Origin: Bagarius yarrelli
Taxonomy: Eukaryota > Chordata > Actinopteri > Siluriformes > Sisoridae
Assembly: GCA_005784505.1 (NCBI GenBank)
Contig: VCAZ01000247.1
Span: 21,001-85,000, forward strand
Length of the DNA: 64,000 nucleotides
Direction of reading: 5' to 3'
Part shown: positions 24,883 through 36,709 of the stretch, in pieces
Layout of the letters: each line of letters begins with the position of its first letter
Position numbering within the stretch: the first letter of the stretch is position 1
Program-made: the position numbers and the translations under genes
The notes under the pieces: generated by a model
Told to the model about the DNA's origin: nothing
Seen by the model: only the letters and a program-made list of their open reading frames with translations
The model's database searches: none

Positions 24883-26477
24883 AATCCGAAAGATGGCTGA
24901 TGGAGAAATTTATGGTCATTATGTGTGGGATAAACACTGTGTGGAATTCCAGTTTGTAACACAAATTCCTGATTATTCATCTTCACTTGTACAGCATCAA
25001 AGTCAATTATTATTGATAGATATTTTGTATTTTATGAATAAAAGAATTTGTGTTGAGTTTAATTGCTGCACAGTTTGTAATTGCAAAACTTTTCTTGACT
25101 TTGTATATGTATGTTTTGATGTGTTGTGCGTACGTATGTGTTTTATAGATATAAATGTGTGCTCATTCGAGTGCGTTTGTTTCCTTTGTGTATATTAATG
25201 TATTTGTGTGTATCCTGATAATCCACAGTAGGGCTGTTGAAGGTTCTCATCCAATCTGGATTTATTTTATGAGCTTTACTGCAGCAGCCGAGGTTCATAG
25301 ACACACACACACGTCATTCTCACAACGTTTTAGAGTTTGGTCTGAAGAAAGTCTGGGAACTGCAGCTAAAAAAAAACACAGGTGCTAAATCACACACACA
25401 CACACACACACACACATAGGCAGGATTTCTCATTGTCTGTTGTTTACTTTGATCTAAACACAGCTGAAGAAGACGTTGAGTGTGTGCGAGCACTTTTGTT
25501 TTAATGTTTTAGAGTGTTATATTTTTCATTTGTCTGTTAATCTTGAATTTAAATTGTTTTGAAATTTTTTAAATATTTAATGTAAAACAAATAAACAAAA
25601 AACATTTTCAAAGAGTGAAAGATAAAGCAAAGTGTGTTTCTGTTACTAAAAGGAGCTGCTAGTTTCTGTCTCTCTCACACTCTCATTCTTATATTTTGAT
25701 TAAAGACAAAAGTGTGAGGAAAATAAGAAAAAGCAAGAGAGAATAGATTGATTGCACCTTATCATTCGGCATTAACAGATTATATAATTTCACATGACCC
25801 AGAACTTTGATTGACAGCAGCAAATGAGCAGCTCAGAGACAAAACATTTCCTGCAGGTGTAAGGCGTCTCTGGTGTGTTGGATCTGGAGTTGGAATCTAA
25901 AGTTTTAAGGACAGAAAGGCTTTGTAACAATAAATGAATAAAGTTACATTGTGTCATTATTAAACAAACAGGAAACAAACATCAATGTATCATTGTAAAT
26001 CTGTTTAAATAAACCAGATGAATGAAGAAAGGTGACAGTAGCATCACATTTTTACATTTAATTTAATGTAATTTTTATTGTATGTTTTATTTTAGTTTTC
26101 CCATATTTATTTTTTAAATCTATATTATTTTTGTTAAATTAATATATTCTATTATTTTAAGTTAATGCTTTGTTGTTTAATAAGCTTTAACACACTAATT
26201 AGCACACACCAGACTCACTACCACTGGAACACACACACACAAGCATGTTATTTGTTGTCAGCTGTTTGTTGATTATCTCTATCATGGAGGTTTAAAAGCT
26301 GTAAAAGTTCTCTGTAACGTCTCCTGCGTCTTGGCTCTTCAGCACTCGTCTTGTTCTTATTTTTAATTTTTGACTATTAAACTCACCTTAATTAAATCCA
26401 TCTCTGACTGCAGACCTGGTTTTGATGATCTTGCTCAGTTTCTAATGAACTCCGTAATGTTCACCAGAGCTCTGATC

Positions 26478-26509
<32 letters not shown>

Positions 26510-26830
26510 CCTAACTGCAATCTTCTGGTTCTTCAGAAGTTTTTTCTTTCTTCTGAGGAACAAAACACAACAACTTTTAATAAAAGTTTTACATCCGACT
26601 TCATCACATGAAAGAAAATCTTCTCTTAAAAGTTCAGTTCAGTTCAGTTCAGTTCAGTATTTATATAAAGAATCACCTTATAATGATTGTGTGTGTGTTT
26701 ACTTTTCGGATAATAATATAGGAAAAAGCACTTCTCTGTGCAGATGTGTGACTGAAACTGAGTAGGGTGTAAAAGAGAAGGGGGAAGAGGGTGTGTGTGT
26801 GAGGACCAATAGCGCAGAAGGATGACCCTG
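24883..26830. other. myf6 3' UTR and myf6-myf5 spacer
   Basis: The myf6 3' UTR should end soon after AATAAA at 25037. The remainder has short CA tracts (25391-25416, 26481-26508) and a (TTCAG)n run (26632-26658), with no exon. In mammals this spacer carries myf5 control elements; I cannot identify one by eye. Confidence 0.6.
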
Positions 26831-26850
26831 CAGTTGACATGTGGCTATAA
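26831..26850 (+). promoter_or_regulatory. myf5: myf5 core promoter: E-boxes and TATA box
   Basis: E-boxes CAGTTG (26831) and CATGTG (26838) directly precede CTATAAGAG (TATA). The ATG is ~55 bp downstream, implying a very short 5' UTR. The CATGTGG-then-TATA order mirrors the myf6 promoter. Confidence 0.6.
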
Positions 26851-26901
26851 GAGCAGTCTGTACAGAGCAGAATCATCTTACACACTCCCCTCCAGCAAAC
26901 C

Positions 26902-29900
26902 ATGGACTCTTGGACTTTATGTAATGACTTAGAGCTGAAATCAGACGAAGATGAGCACGTCCGGGCCCCCAGGGGCCTCCATGAGGCCGGGAGCTGCCTG
27001 CAGTGGGCGTGCAAAGCCTGTAAGCGTAAAGCGAGCAGCATGGACCGTCGGCAAGCTGCCACCATGCGCGAGAGACACCGGCTAAAGAAGGTAAACCATG
27101 CTTTCGAGACTCTGCGTCGCTGCACATCACACAACTCCAGCCAGAGACTCGCCAAGGTGGAAATCCTGAGAAACGCCATCAACTACATCGAGAGTCTGCA
27201 GGAGCTGCTAAGGGAACAAGTGGAGGACTACTACAGCACCGAGAGTGGCTCTGAACCTGCAAGTCCCTCATCCACCTGCTCCTACAGCACAGTACGTACA
27301 CACTCGCCTATACACACTCATACACTTGTAAAAACTCACTACACACTTACATACATTTTTTAAAAACTATAAATTTGATTTGCATTTTAATGAGTTAAAT
27401 ACATTTTTGATCCCTTCGCAAAACAAGACTTGGAACTTGGGGATAAAAACCCTTAGTGGTTTAGATGTTTCCTTTACCCAGGTTTACCTACCCACGTTTA
27501 CCCCACGTCCACCAGGTTTACACACGTTTTCAAGAGGGATTGAAACCAGTTTATTAAGGTTTTGATGCTGACATTTGGTTACTCGAACCTTCATCTCTCC
27601 AATCTTCATCATTTTTTTATGAGATTACGATCTGGAAACTGTCTAGACCACTCCAGGACCTTAATGTGATTCTTTTTGAGCCACTACTTTATTGCCTTGG
27701 CTGTGTGTTTATGCTGAAATACATATCCACCACCCATTTTCAATGTCCTGACTGAGGAAGAGAAGTTCTGATCCAAGTTTGATATTACGTGTGATAAAGT
27801 TGTCCTGTCCTCTGATGTTCTTGGGGCATAGGCAGCATTTCTCCCATCTGACCACAACACTTTCACCCAATTCTCCTTTGACTCATTCAGATGTTTATTT
27901 GTGAACTTTAGATGGGTCTGTACATGGGCTTTCTTTAACAGGGGGACTTTGCGGGTGCTGCAGGATTTTAGTCCTTCATGGCTTAGTGTGTTACCAATTG
28001 TTTTCTTGGGGATTTTGGTCCAAGCTGCTTTAAGATCATTAACAAGATTCCTCAGTGTAGTTCTGGGCTGATTCCTCACCGATCACTGAAACTCCACGTG
28101 GTGAGATCTTACATGGAGCTCCAGACTGAGGGAGACTATTTTGTGTTTCCTATATTTGTAAATAATCACCAACTATTGTCACCTTCTCACCAAACTGCTT
28201 GACGATAGGCTTGTAGCCCATTCCAGCTTTGTGTAGGAATACAGTTTTGTTTCTGAGACAGTTTTAAAAAGTGTTTAAAATCTGATTGATTAATTGATTG
28301 CTTCTGTAAAAGAGTCACCTTTTAGGAGAGTCTCCTTTAAGAGAGTCCCTGTAAGAAAATTCTTCTAATCTTAGCTCATTATCTGTATAAAGCTACCTGG
28401 TAGAAAGAAATGTTGCTGATTTGGGATCAAATACTTACTACACAATATGAAAATGCAAATCAATTTATACATTTTTTTTTAAATGCATTTTTCTGCTTTT
28501 CATTTTTTTTTAGATTCCAACACACTCCTGACTTTAACTTCATTATCTTGTCGATGAATAAGAACTTTTTTTTCTTTTTCTGCATTGAACTGGTGACATT
28601 TTTTCCTCCCTGTAATAAATCTTACGCACATCTGTCACCTTTTCTTTCCACTGCTGGATTAACTTACCGGTCTGTGTCTGGACTCAAGACATATATATAC
28701 TTGAATATGATAGGATTGTGTACAGGAACACTCTGCTGCCTGTTGTGTTTCAGTTCATTAACAGGTAATTTTAATTTAATTAGATTTTTATTTCAAACAT
28801 TAGCCAAGATCTTAGTTATTGTTTTATTTATTTACTTATTTATTTAATTACTTACCTACTTTTAACTTTCTAAATTACTTATTTATTTTCCTTTTTATTT
28901 GATTTATTTTTTTTTTTATCATTTTTATTTTTATTTTTTATTTGGTAATTCTGATTCTTGTCATGCTCATGTTCTGTCTCCCTGTGTGGGTCTCCTGTTC
29001 CGCTCAGCATGGTGTGACTTTCACTCATAGATCCACTTGTCAGACTCGCGGCCCAGCCTGCTGTGGGGTTCATGAAACCCTACATACCCCCCAACTGCAC
29101 TCCTCTCTTCTTTCTCCTCCTTTTTCCTCTTCCTCCTACTCTTCCTCGTCCTCTTCCTCTGTTTTTGTGAAGGGCTTTTTGTGTGTGTAGTTTATTGTGT
29201 GTATAGTTTATTGTGTTGTGTGTAGTTTATTTAGTTGTGTGTAGTTTAAGGTATTGTGTGTAGTTTATTGTGTTGCATGTAGTTTATTGTAGTTCATTGT
29301 GTTGTGTATAATTTGTTGTGGTGTGTGTAGTTTTGTGTTGTGCTGTATGTAGTTTATTGTGTTTTGTGTAATTTATTATGTTGTGTGTGTAGTTGTTTGT
29401 ATGTGTTGTTGTGTGTGTAGTTTATTGTGTTGTGTGTGTAGTGTTATTGTAGTTTTGTGTGTAGTTTTATTTTGTTGTGTGTAGTTGAAGGTATTGTGTG
29501 TAGTTTATTGTGTGTGTAGTTTATTGTGTTGCATGTAGTTTATTGTGTTGTGTGTGGTGTAATGTGTTGTGTGTAGTTTATTTTGTTGTGTGTAGTTTAA
29601 TGTGTTGTGTGTAGTTTATTTTGTTGTGTGTAGTTTAATGTGTTATGTGTAGTTTATTTTGTGTTGTGTGGGGGTTTATTGTGTTTTGTGTGTAGTTTTT
29701 TGTGTTGCATGTAGTTTGTGTGTGTAGTTTATTTTGTTGTGTATAGTTTATTGTTTTGTGTGTAGTTAATTTTTTTGTGTGTAGTTTAATGTGTTGTGTT
29801 TGTCTCTCTGCAGATTGAGTGCAGTACCGTCTGGTCTCAGATCAATTTTAAAAGTGCAGTTTACAGCTACGAATGTCCTATCGGTGAGTAAGCTGTAACC

Positions 29901-30219
29901 TCATCATTACATGACCACAAGATCATCATTAAATCATCGTTAAATCATCACATTATCAATAAATTATAATAACATTATAATCATCATCACATTATAATTA
30001 CATCATCACATCATGATATCATCATTATATCATCATATAATTACATCACATCATAATTACATCATTATCTAATCATATTTACATTATTACATCTTTAATC
30101 CCTTTTAGTAGTCATTAGCGTTGAATGTTGACTAGCATTTTTTTATTTATTTTACTTTTAGTCTCTGTATTATTTCTAGCAGTGTAATAACAGTGTTATG
30201 TTTGTATGTCCTGTTTGAC

Positions 30220-30281
<62 letters not shown>

Positions 30282-30468
30282 TGTATGTGTGTGTGTGGTT
30301 GTAGTAAGTGTGACAGAGCACTCAGTAGGAACGTCGAGTCTGCAGTGTTTATCCAGCATTGTGGATCGTCTGAGCTGCATGCCAGCCTCCGCTTCATCCC
30401 AGAGTCACTGCGATTCACAGTGCAGCGATACAGAAAGCTCTGATACACTCGTCTACCACGTCCTATAA
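26902..30468 (+). CDS. myf5: Myogenic factor 5, complete, three exons
   Basis: Early myogenic-determination bHLH factor. Exons are 26902-27291, 29814-29883 and 30305-30468, with GT/AG borders and phases 0 and 1 that fit; the product is 207 aa. Visible parts: the MRF motif DEDEHVRAP (residues ~16-24), Cys-rich WACKACKRK, bHLH (~residues 47-105) ending IESLQELLREQVEDYYS, exon 3 helix-III-like SSLQCLSSIVDRLS, and the family-typical C-terminus YHVL. Oddities: the N-terminus is ~30 residues shorter than usual, lacking the aromatic segment; the basic region reads RERHRLKK in place of RERRRLKK; and the loop reads NSSQRLAK where NPxQRLPK is usual. No upstream in-frame ATG exists in the short leader. 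Intron 1 is 2.5 kb and carries a transposon and a minisatellite. A polyadenylation signal AATAAA is at 30576. Confidence 0.94.
27575..28560 (-). mobile_element. Tc1-like DNA transposon remnant in myf5 intron 1
   Basis: The minus-strand frame 28079-27684 reads a Tc1/mariner-type transposase middle segment (KKTIGNTLSHEGLKSC, VPLLKKAHVQ, NWVKVLWSD). N-terminal coding sequence lies at ~28260-28080 in broken frames. Outer sequence (28260-28500) includes 'GATCAAATACTTACTACACA', typical of a fish Tc1 end region. The catalytic half is deleted or rearranged, so it is inactive. Confidence 0.8.
29180..29805 (+). repeat. GT-rich minisatellite (GTGTGTAGTTTATTGTGTT) before myf5 exon 2
   Basis: About 30 degenerate ~20 bp units ending only ~8 bp before the polypyrimidine/acceptor of exon 2 (TCTCTCTGCAG, ending 29813). 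Confidence 0.92.
29920..30110. repeat. ATCATCACATTA-type degenerate tandem repeat in myf5 intron 2
   Basis: Short units CATCATTA/ACATCATC repeated loosely over ~190 bp. Confidence 0.7.
30223..30280. repeat. (TG)29 microsatellite upstream of myf5 exon 3
   Basis: Twenty-nine perfect TG units ending 24 bp before the exon 3 acceptor; the intervening sequence is also GT-rich and has no real polypyrimidine tract. Confidence 0.97.
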
Positions 30469-30505
30469 GAGCCGAGTGTGACTTTTCTTATGACTTATTA
30501 TACAG

Positions 30506-30536
<31 letters not shown>

Positions 30537-30599
30537 CACATCAGACAATTATAAACAAAACATTTTGTTGTTACAAATAAAATATTTAAGTTGTACATT

Positions 30600-31735
30600 T
30601 AGATGTTCTTTAGTTCATTCTTCTCTTTCAAGGTTCTCTGAAGAACTCACACTGGAACACTTACCTTAGAACACTTCCCCTAGAGAACACTTCCCCTAGA
30701 ACACCAACCCTAGAAGATTTCCACTAGAACACTAACCCTAGAACACTTACACTAGATCACTTCCTTTAGAACAGTAAAATGAAGTTAAAAACTCATTATT
30801 AAAACAGTGTAAAAATGTTTTTTTATTTTGTGTGTAAATATATTTTTATTTTTTCTTTCCGTTTTTGTCAGAAGAAGTCACTGCTCACTTCATCCACATT
30901 GAAACGGACTAGCCTAAAAGTGTACTAGCATGAAACTGACTAGCAAGAGGCTTATTTCACAGGCTTAATTAAAAAGTAGCATAAAACTAGTGAATAAATT
31001 TACCAACTAGCATAGGATTAGGTTTTATTCTGTAAATTTAACATCTAAACATAAACTGACTAATATAAATTAAATAGCATAACATTTCGATTTGGTTCTA
31101 TTAATTCAGCATTTAACTTAGAAATTATTCTGAAATAAAACTAAACATAAGACACATTTACACCCAGAATCAAATAAAACCTTGATTATGTAATAATATT
31201 TGTAAATAAAGTTTGTGTGTAAATCATTTTTTATCACTGCTCACGTCACTCTTACCTTTATGTTAATTTTGTTTTAAATAAAAATAGTTTTTAAACTTTT
31301 GGTAAATGTTTGTGTATTGTTATTAAAGGTTGTGATGTCAGATTTCTGTATTTCTCTCTTTTTTATTTGGTTGAAATTAAAACTAAAAACTTTCAGAAGT
31401 TTCTTTTTCTACAGTATTGATGCTGAGAAAGTTCCTCCACATGCCATTTGTTCATCATCATAAACACACACACAGAGAGATACGATTAATCCATAAACTA
31501 ATCAATATTCATTAAATATAATACGATCTGATTGGTCATATCAGGTGTTCAATTATTTTGAAGAACACCCTCTGGGAAACGTTATCATTTACATAGCAAC
31601 TGCTCGCTAACACAAACTGAGTTAAAATTTTAAACATTTAACATGTTTAAAGTAAAAAAATTAATTAAAATGAGAATGAAGCTGGAGACGAGTTGAAATC
31701 AGAGACTTGCTTAAACACTAACTAGCACTTAAACC
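30600..31735. other. Region downstream of myf5, no gene seen
   Basis: Starts with a short degenerate repeat of CTAGAACACTTCC type (30650-30775), then AT-rich sequence. Confidence 0.5.
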
Positions 31736-31739
31736 CTGG

Positions 31740-32948
31740 TGGATCAATGAGTCAGGTGTTGATCTGCTATATCGGCAAGTGCATTGATGACGTGACTGTC
31801 TCCAAAAGCATCACAACTCGCTCCAACCAGAAACCATGGATGACCACAAATGTGCGTGCGCTGCTAAAGTCCAGGGACTCCGCCAGACAACATCCCCGGC
31901 AGAGTGCTCAGGGACTGTGCAGTACAACTAGCAGATGTTTTCACTGACATCTTCAACACTTCCCTGTGCACCGCTGTCGTTCCAATGTACCTCAAAACCG
32001 CTACCATCATCCATGCTGAAGAAGCCGATAGTCTCCTGCCTCAATTGGTGTGAGTGCGACAAGCTGGTAGTCATTGAGGCAGGAGACTATCGGCTTCTTC
32101 AGCATGGATGATGGTGGCAGTTTTGAGGCACATTGGAATGACAGCGGTGCACAGGGAAGTGTTGAAGATGTCATAACACTCATGAGGCACATCAAGACCC
32201 TGCTGCCTTCCACACTCGACCTATTATAGTTTGCATACCGTACAAACCGTTTCACCTGGCCCTCTCATGCTTGGACAATAAAGACACATACACACAAATG
32301 CTGTTTATCAACTTCAGCTCAGCATTCAACACAATCATCCCTCAGCACCTGATTAAGAAGCTGACTAAAAGACCTCAGTCAGTCCAGATAGGAAGCAGCA
32401 TCTCCAGCACCATCACACTGAGCACTGGGGCCCCGGGGCTGTGTGCTTAGCCCACTGCTGTTCACACTGCTGACTTATGACTGTGTAGCAATGCACAGCT
32501 CTAATCACATCGTCAAGTTCGCCGATGACACTACCATGGTGGGTCTCATCAGAAAAAACAACGAGTCAGCATACAGAGAGGAGGTGCAACAGCTAACAGC
32601 CTGGTGTACAGCCAACAACCTGTCTCTGAACGTCGACAAGACTAAGGAGATAGTTGTTGACTTTAGAAGAGCAGAGAGCGACAACTCTTTGCTAAACATC
32701 GATGGATCCTCGGTAGAGATTGTCAAGAGCACCAAATTCTTTGGTGTTCACCTGGTGGAAAACCTTACCTGGTCACTCAACAACAGCTCCATCAGCAAAA
32801 AAGCCCAGCAGCGCCTTTACTTTCTTAGAAGGCTGAGGAAAGCCCATCTTTCACCTCCCATCGGCCCTCACAACTTGAATGTGTAACAGTTTCTTTCCTC
32901 AAGCCATCAGGCTCCTCAACACGCTGAACTGACTAAAATCTACCTCAA

Positions 32949-32981
<33 letters not shown>

Positions 32982-33200
32982 AATACAACTCAATGTTTAC
33001 AGCAACATGTAAACACTAAAATACATTGTTAAGCACTTTAAATGCAGTTTTCACATTAACCTTGCTTTTTTAATTGCACATCTATTTGCAAATTTTTATA
33101 ATCTGGTCAGCACTGTTTAATAGTCTGTTGTAATGTTAGTATTGTTGACTGTCTTGCACTGTTTGCACAAGGACTTTATGCTGCTAGGACCATTTACTTT
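31740..33200 (+). mobile_element. Non-LTR retrotransposon remnant (Rex/L2-like RT) with internal inversion
   Basis: Broken plus-strand frames include the RT catalytic block FADDTTMVGL (near 32515-32545), followed by LSLNVDKTKEIVVDFRR and the downstream KKAQQRLYFLRRLRKAHL segment. The first part (31747-31947) reads the region before the RT. It is 5' truncated and rearranged, and the 3' tail runs into a (CA)n tract and an AT-rich end near 33200. Confidence 0.85.
31946..32172. repeat. Inverted repeat, ~100 bp arms, 27 bp spacer, inside the retrotransposon
   Basis: 31946-32045 and 32073-32172 are reverse complements with only a few mismatches. Retrotransposon sequence from 32172 leftward to 32073 is thus inverted and duplicates the left arm. 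Confidence 0.95.
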
Positions 33201-33651
33201 TAGCTTTGTGTTTTTTCTGTTAAGTGGTTCTTTGTTGTTCTTGATCAGTGTAATTCTGGAGAAACGTTTCATTTACTGTGTACTGCGTCTACAATACCCT
33301 TCTTGAACTGAACCTAAACTTGAAGTTGCTGAGTTTAGGTTCCGGGATAATCAGACTGATATTGATGGGCCCCCTGAGCAAGGCCCTTAAACCCCGTTGG
33401 ATAAATAAAAAAATAAATGCCAGAAATGTAACTGTAAATACGTTTGTTTGTTGTTGTTTTTGTAGTGTGTCTTATTTTATGTGTTTATACATAAAAATCC
33501 ACTCCCAGAAGTTTGATAAGTCTGTTACAGTTTTAGCCATTAGGGGGCGCTGAATCGTTGCAGATATCAACAACAGCAAAACTCCACAAAATCCCTGTGT
33601 CTGTTTGTGGGTGTAAAATTATAAATAAATCTAGTAAATATATATATATAT

Positions 33652-33722
<71 letters not shown>

Positions 33723-36210
33723 CCTGACGCTGTTTATATCAGGAGAGATTTATCTTTAACTTTTTTTGCATTCTAGAGGATTTCTATTGACTGTATATAA
33801 ATCATGAACTGGAACGGATGTGTCAGAGGTTAAAAAGAAACCAGTCAAGACTCTGTTATACACACACACACACGTTTCTATTTATTCATACAAATATAAT
33901 ATCCGATAATATCATACGTATATAACAATTGCATATCACCTGGTATCTATGTACAAGTTTCATGTTTAAATTCACGTCATCCATAAGAAAAGTTTAAAAC
34001 AGAAAAAAATTGAAAAGTTCAGGATCAGTTTGGACATCAGAGCTTTACACATCAACATCTGATTACAACCACATAATTTCATAATTTCAAACACCTTTGA
34101 GTTTTGAAATGATTCATTAGAAATTTAAACAACTCAAACGTTCTTAAAAGTTTCAGTTGTTCATGCGAATCAATTTATTTGGCTCACTTCAGAGATACGA
34201 TTCAGTTTAAAATTAAAGTCATGCTCTGGCCCAATATTGCACCAATGCGCCTCTCCTTTGCTTTTTTCGTTGAGGGGTGTGTGTATACCTGTGTGTTCTG
34301 AGTGGGGATCTGCCGAAACAGGGCGAGGCTGTGTGCGTGTGTGAGTGAGTGAGAAAAATTCTCCGCCCCGCCTACTTGTGCCCTTATTGTGCAGGTCCAA
34401 ACAGACTTCATTTAGGGATTTTACCCAGAATTTATCTGGTTTTGTGACATTTCAAACCAATAAAAAAAATAACTCAGTGACATAGGTTGATTTTTTTTTG
34501 TACCACACACTCACACACAATGCTAAACCAATTAACAATTGGTTAAACTAATGCTTAATGTTAACATTTATAACTTTTTTTAGAAAGACATTTTGAAGCG
34601 TTGAGTGGTGAGATTAGCGCTAATTTACTTGAAGCATTAGACTAATCATTATTTAGCATTCTGAAACATTTATACAATTAAATAACTTTATATTAATTAT
34701 AATACATAAAATAAATTCATGTAAACTATTTTGTCTTTTTTATTAAAAGAATCCAAAGTTAGAATTTATACTTATAAAATTAGCTAGCATGGATGTTGTC
34801 AGCTAAAAACGGCAATTAAACTACAAGTTTAAAAAGATTTTACACAAAATAAATACAGGAAAACAAATAAAAATACAAATGAAGTTAAAGTTTTGAAAAA
34901 TCTTTTTAAAAAAAGACATTAAAAGAGTCAGTCATTTAGGTGTTTAAATGTTTAAGAAGCTGTGAGTTGTTTAAAGAGTCATTTAAAGTTTATTAATTAA
35001 TCCTTAAATAACCCTTTAACAAGTTATTTAAAGAGTTTTTTAAACGAATCGATTAGAGTGAGCTAAGAGTTAATTCACTGGTGACTGAGTTTGAATCTCA
35101 GTAAATAAACGATTGTCAGAGGTGGACGATTACAGCCGATTCGGATGAAACTAACAATTAATTTCAGAATGTACAATAACAGTGAAAAGCATTAACAAGA
35201 AAATGTACAAATAATAAAATAGGGTTATGTTACATGACCACCACTTACAGAATTTTATTTATTTATTTTATACATATGGGTAACGATATTTATGTCAATA
35301 AATAGTGTTGTTTTTATTTATTAATAAATAAATGAAGCTAATCACACTGTCAACCGAATCAAATCAGCGTCGATTAGCATTGACCTACATTTTGTGAAAA
35401 TCAGGTGTTTTTATGTTCCATATGAAGACAAAATGCTTTATCTTAAAAATCTAGCAACCATGCTAAAAGTTGTGCTACAATGTTAACTCGCCCAATCTCC
35501 AGTTTAACAGTTATTATTAGCAATAAAAGCGTTTTATTTAGCATTCTGTTAGCACCATGTGCCTTTAACCTTAAAGTTTGCTAAATGCTAATGAAAAAGT
35601 GGCTAATAAAATGTTTACTTAGAAATGAAGTGTGAAAGTTTGTAGTTAGCAGTAATGCTATCAGTTTTGCCTTTTTTGTTAAATGGCACAGAATGTCCAT
35701 GAACGCTTACAAGGATAATGGCGAATGGGGTCCACAGGGTCATTGACAGCTAATTTTGAACATTGTTTTGAATATTCTTTTCCAGAATTTTAATGATTAT
35801 TGCTTAATTTACACTTTTTCCGTATAAAATGTTTCTTGCTACAATATGGTATAAAATATTTTATTTTTAAACTTTAAAGACAAAATTGGTCAAAATTATC
35901 TTCATCACAGACAAAAGCATAAAAAAAAGCATTAATAAGTTAGCGTAGAACAGCGGCTAAATTAGAAACTGCTTTAAAACCAGAAACCGAAAGGAGATTT
36001 TTCTTTGGAATGAGTCACGACTGCTGGAGAAAAAAGAGAAGGAAGTTACACTACACTCCCGCTGCTGTCCCCTGTGACGTTAGAGCGTGTCGGCGTCTAA
36101 GGTCAGGATGATGTCACGCTGTAGGTAGTGCACTGATTCAAAGGAAGTGTCTTTGCTAGAAAAGAACATGACCGCTTTCTAAAAATTGCAAAGTTCATAT
36201 AAAACTCACA
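33200..36210. other. Spacer between myf5 and lin7a, no gene seen
   Basis: Includes a SINE scrap (33355-33420, GGCCCCCTGAGCAAGGCCCT), a (TA)n tract at 33638-33719 and AT-rich DNA. A minus-strand ORF of 29 codons at 36080-36169 is discussed under findings. Confidence 0.5.
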
Positions 36211-36212
36211 GC

Positions 36213-36330
36213 GTCTTTTACTTTTTCTTCTTCTGGAACAATCTGTGGAGCAGCAAAGCAGTGAACGCTGAGAGTCTGACTGTTAGATACAGCTAAGAAT
36301 AAAGCTAATTCTATGACTGACAGTGAAATC
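36213..36330. repeat. 118 bp duplicated segment, copy A
   Basis: Matches 37736-37853 at all but one position (GATACAG versus GCTACAG). On the minus strand it contains an acceptor-like CTCCACAG and purine-rich GAAGAAGAAAAAGTAAAAGA. Confidence 0.95.
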
Positions 36331-36709
36331 ACACATGTTCATTTAGCATTACGTATTAGCATTTTTTATAGTAAAACATGTGACTTGCACACAGGTTAAA
36401 AAATGCTAACTAAAAATGCACATTAGCAATTTGTACAAATCTGCAGTTACCTAGCTACCAGCAAAGCTAACTACATGCTAGCTTTCTTAATTTGTTGCAT
36501 AAATGAGAAAATAATTAAAAAATAATAATAGGGATTAATTATTTTGCCCTTTTTTAACTAAACATAAATAATAACTCGTAAATTTTGGAGTAAAATAAAA
36601 TATTTATTTTAACTAAGTTACCTTTCTTTGTCAATAAATGATCATAAAATACATTATGTTAAAAAATGCCTCTTGTGGCTAATAATTAAGTGTAAAACAC
36701 AATAATAAA

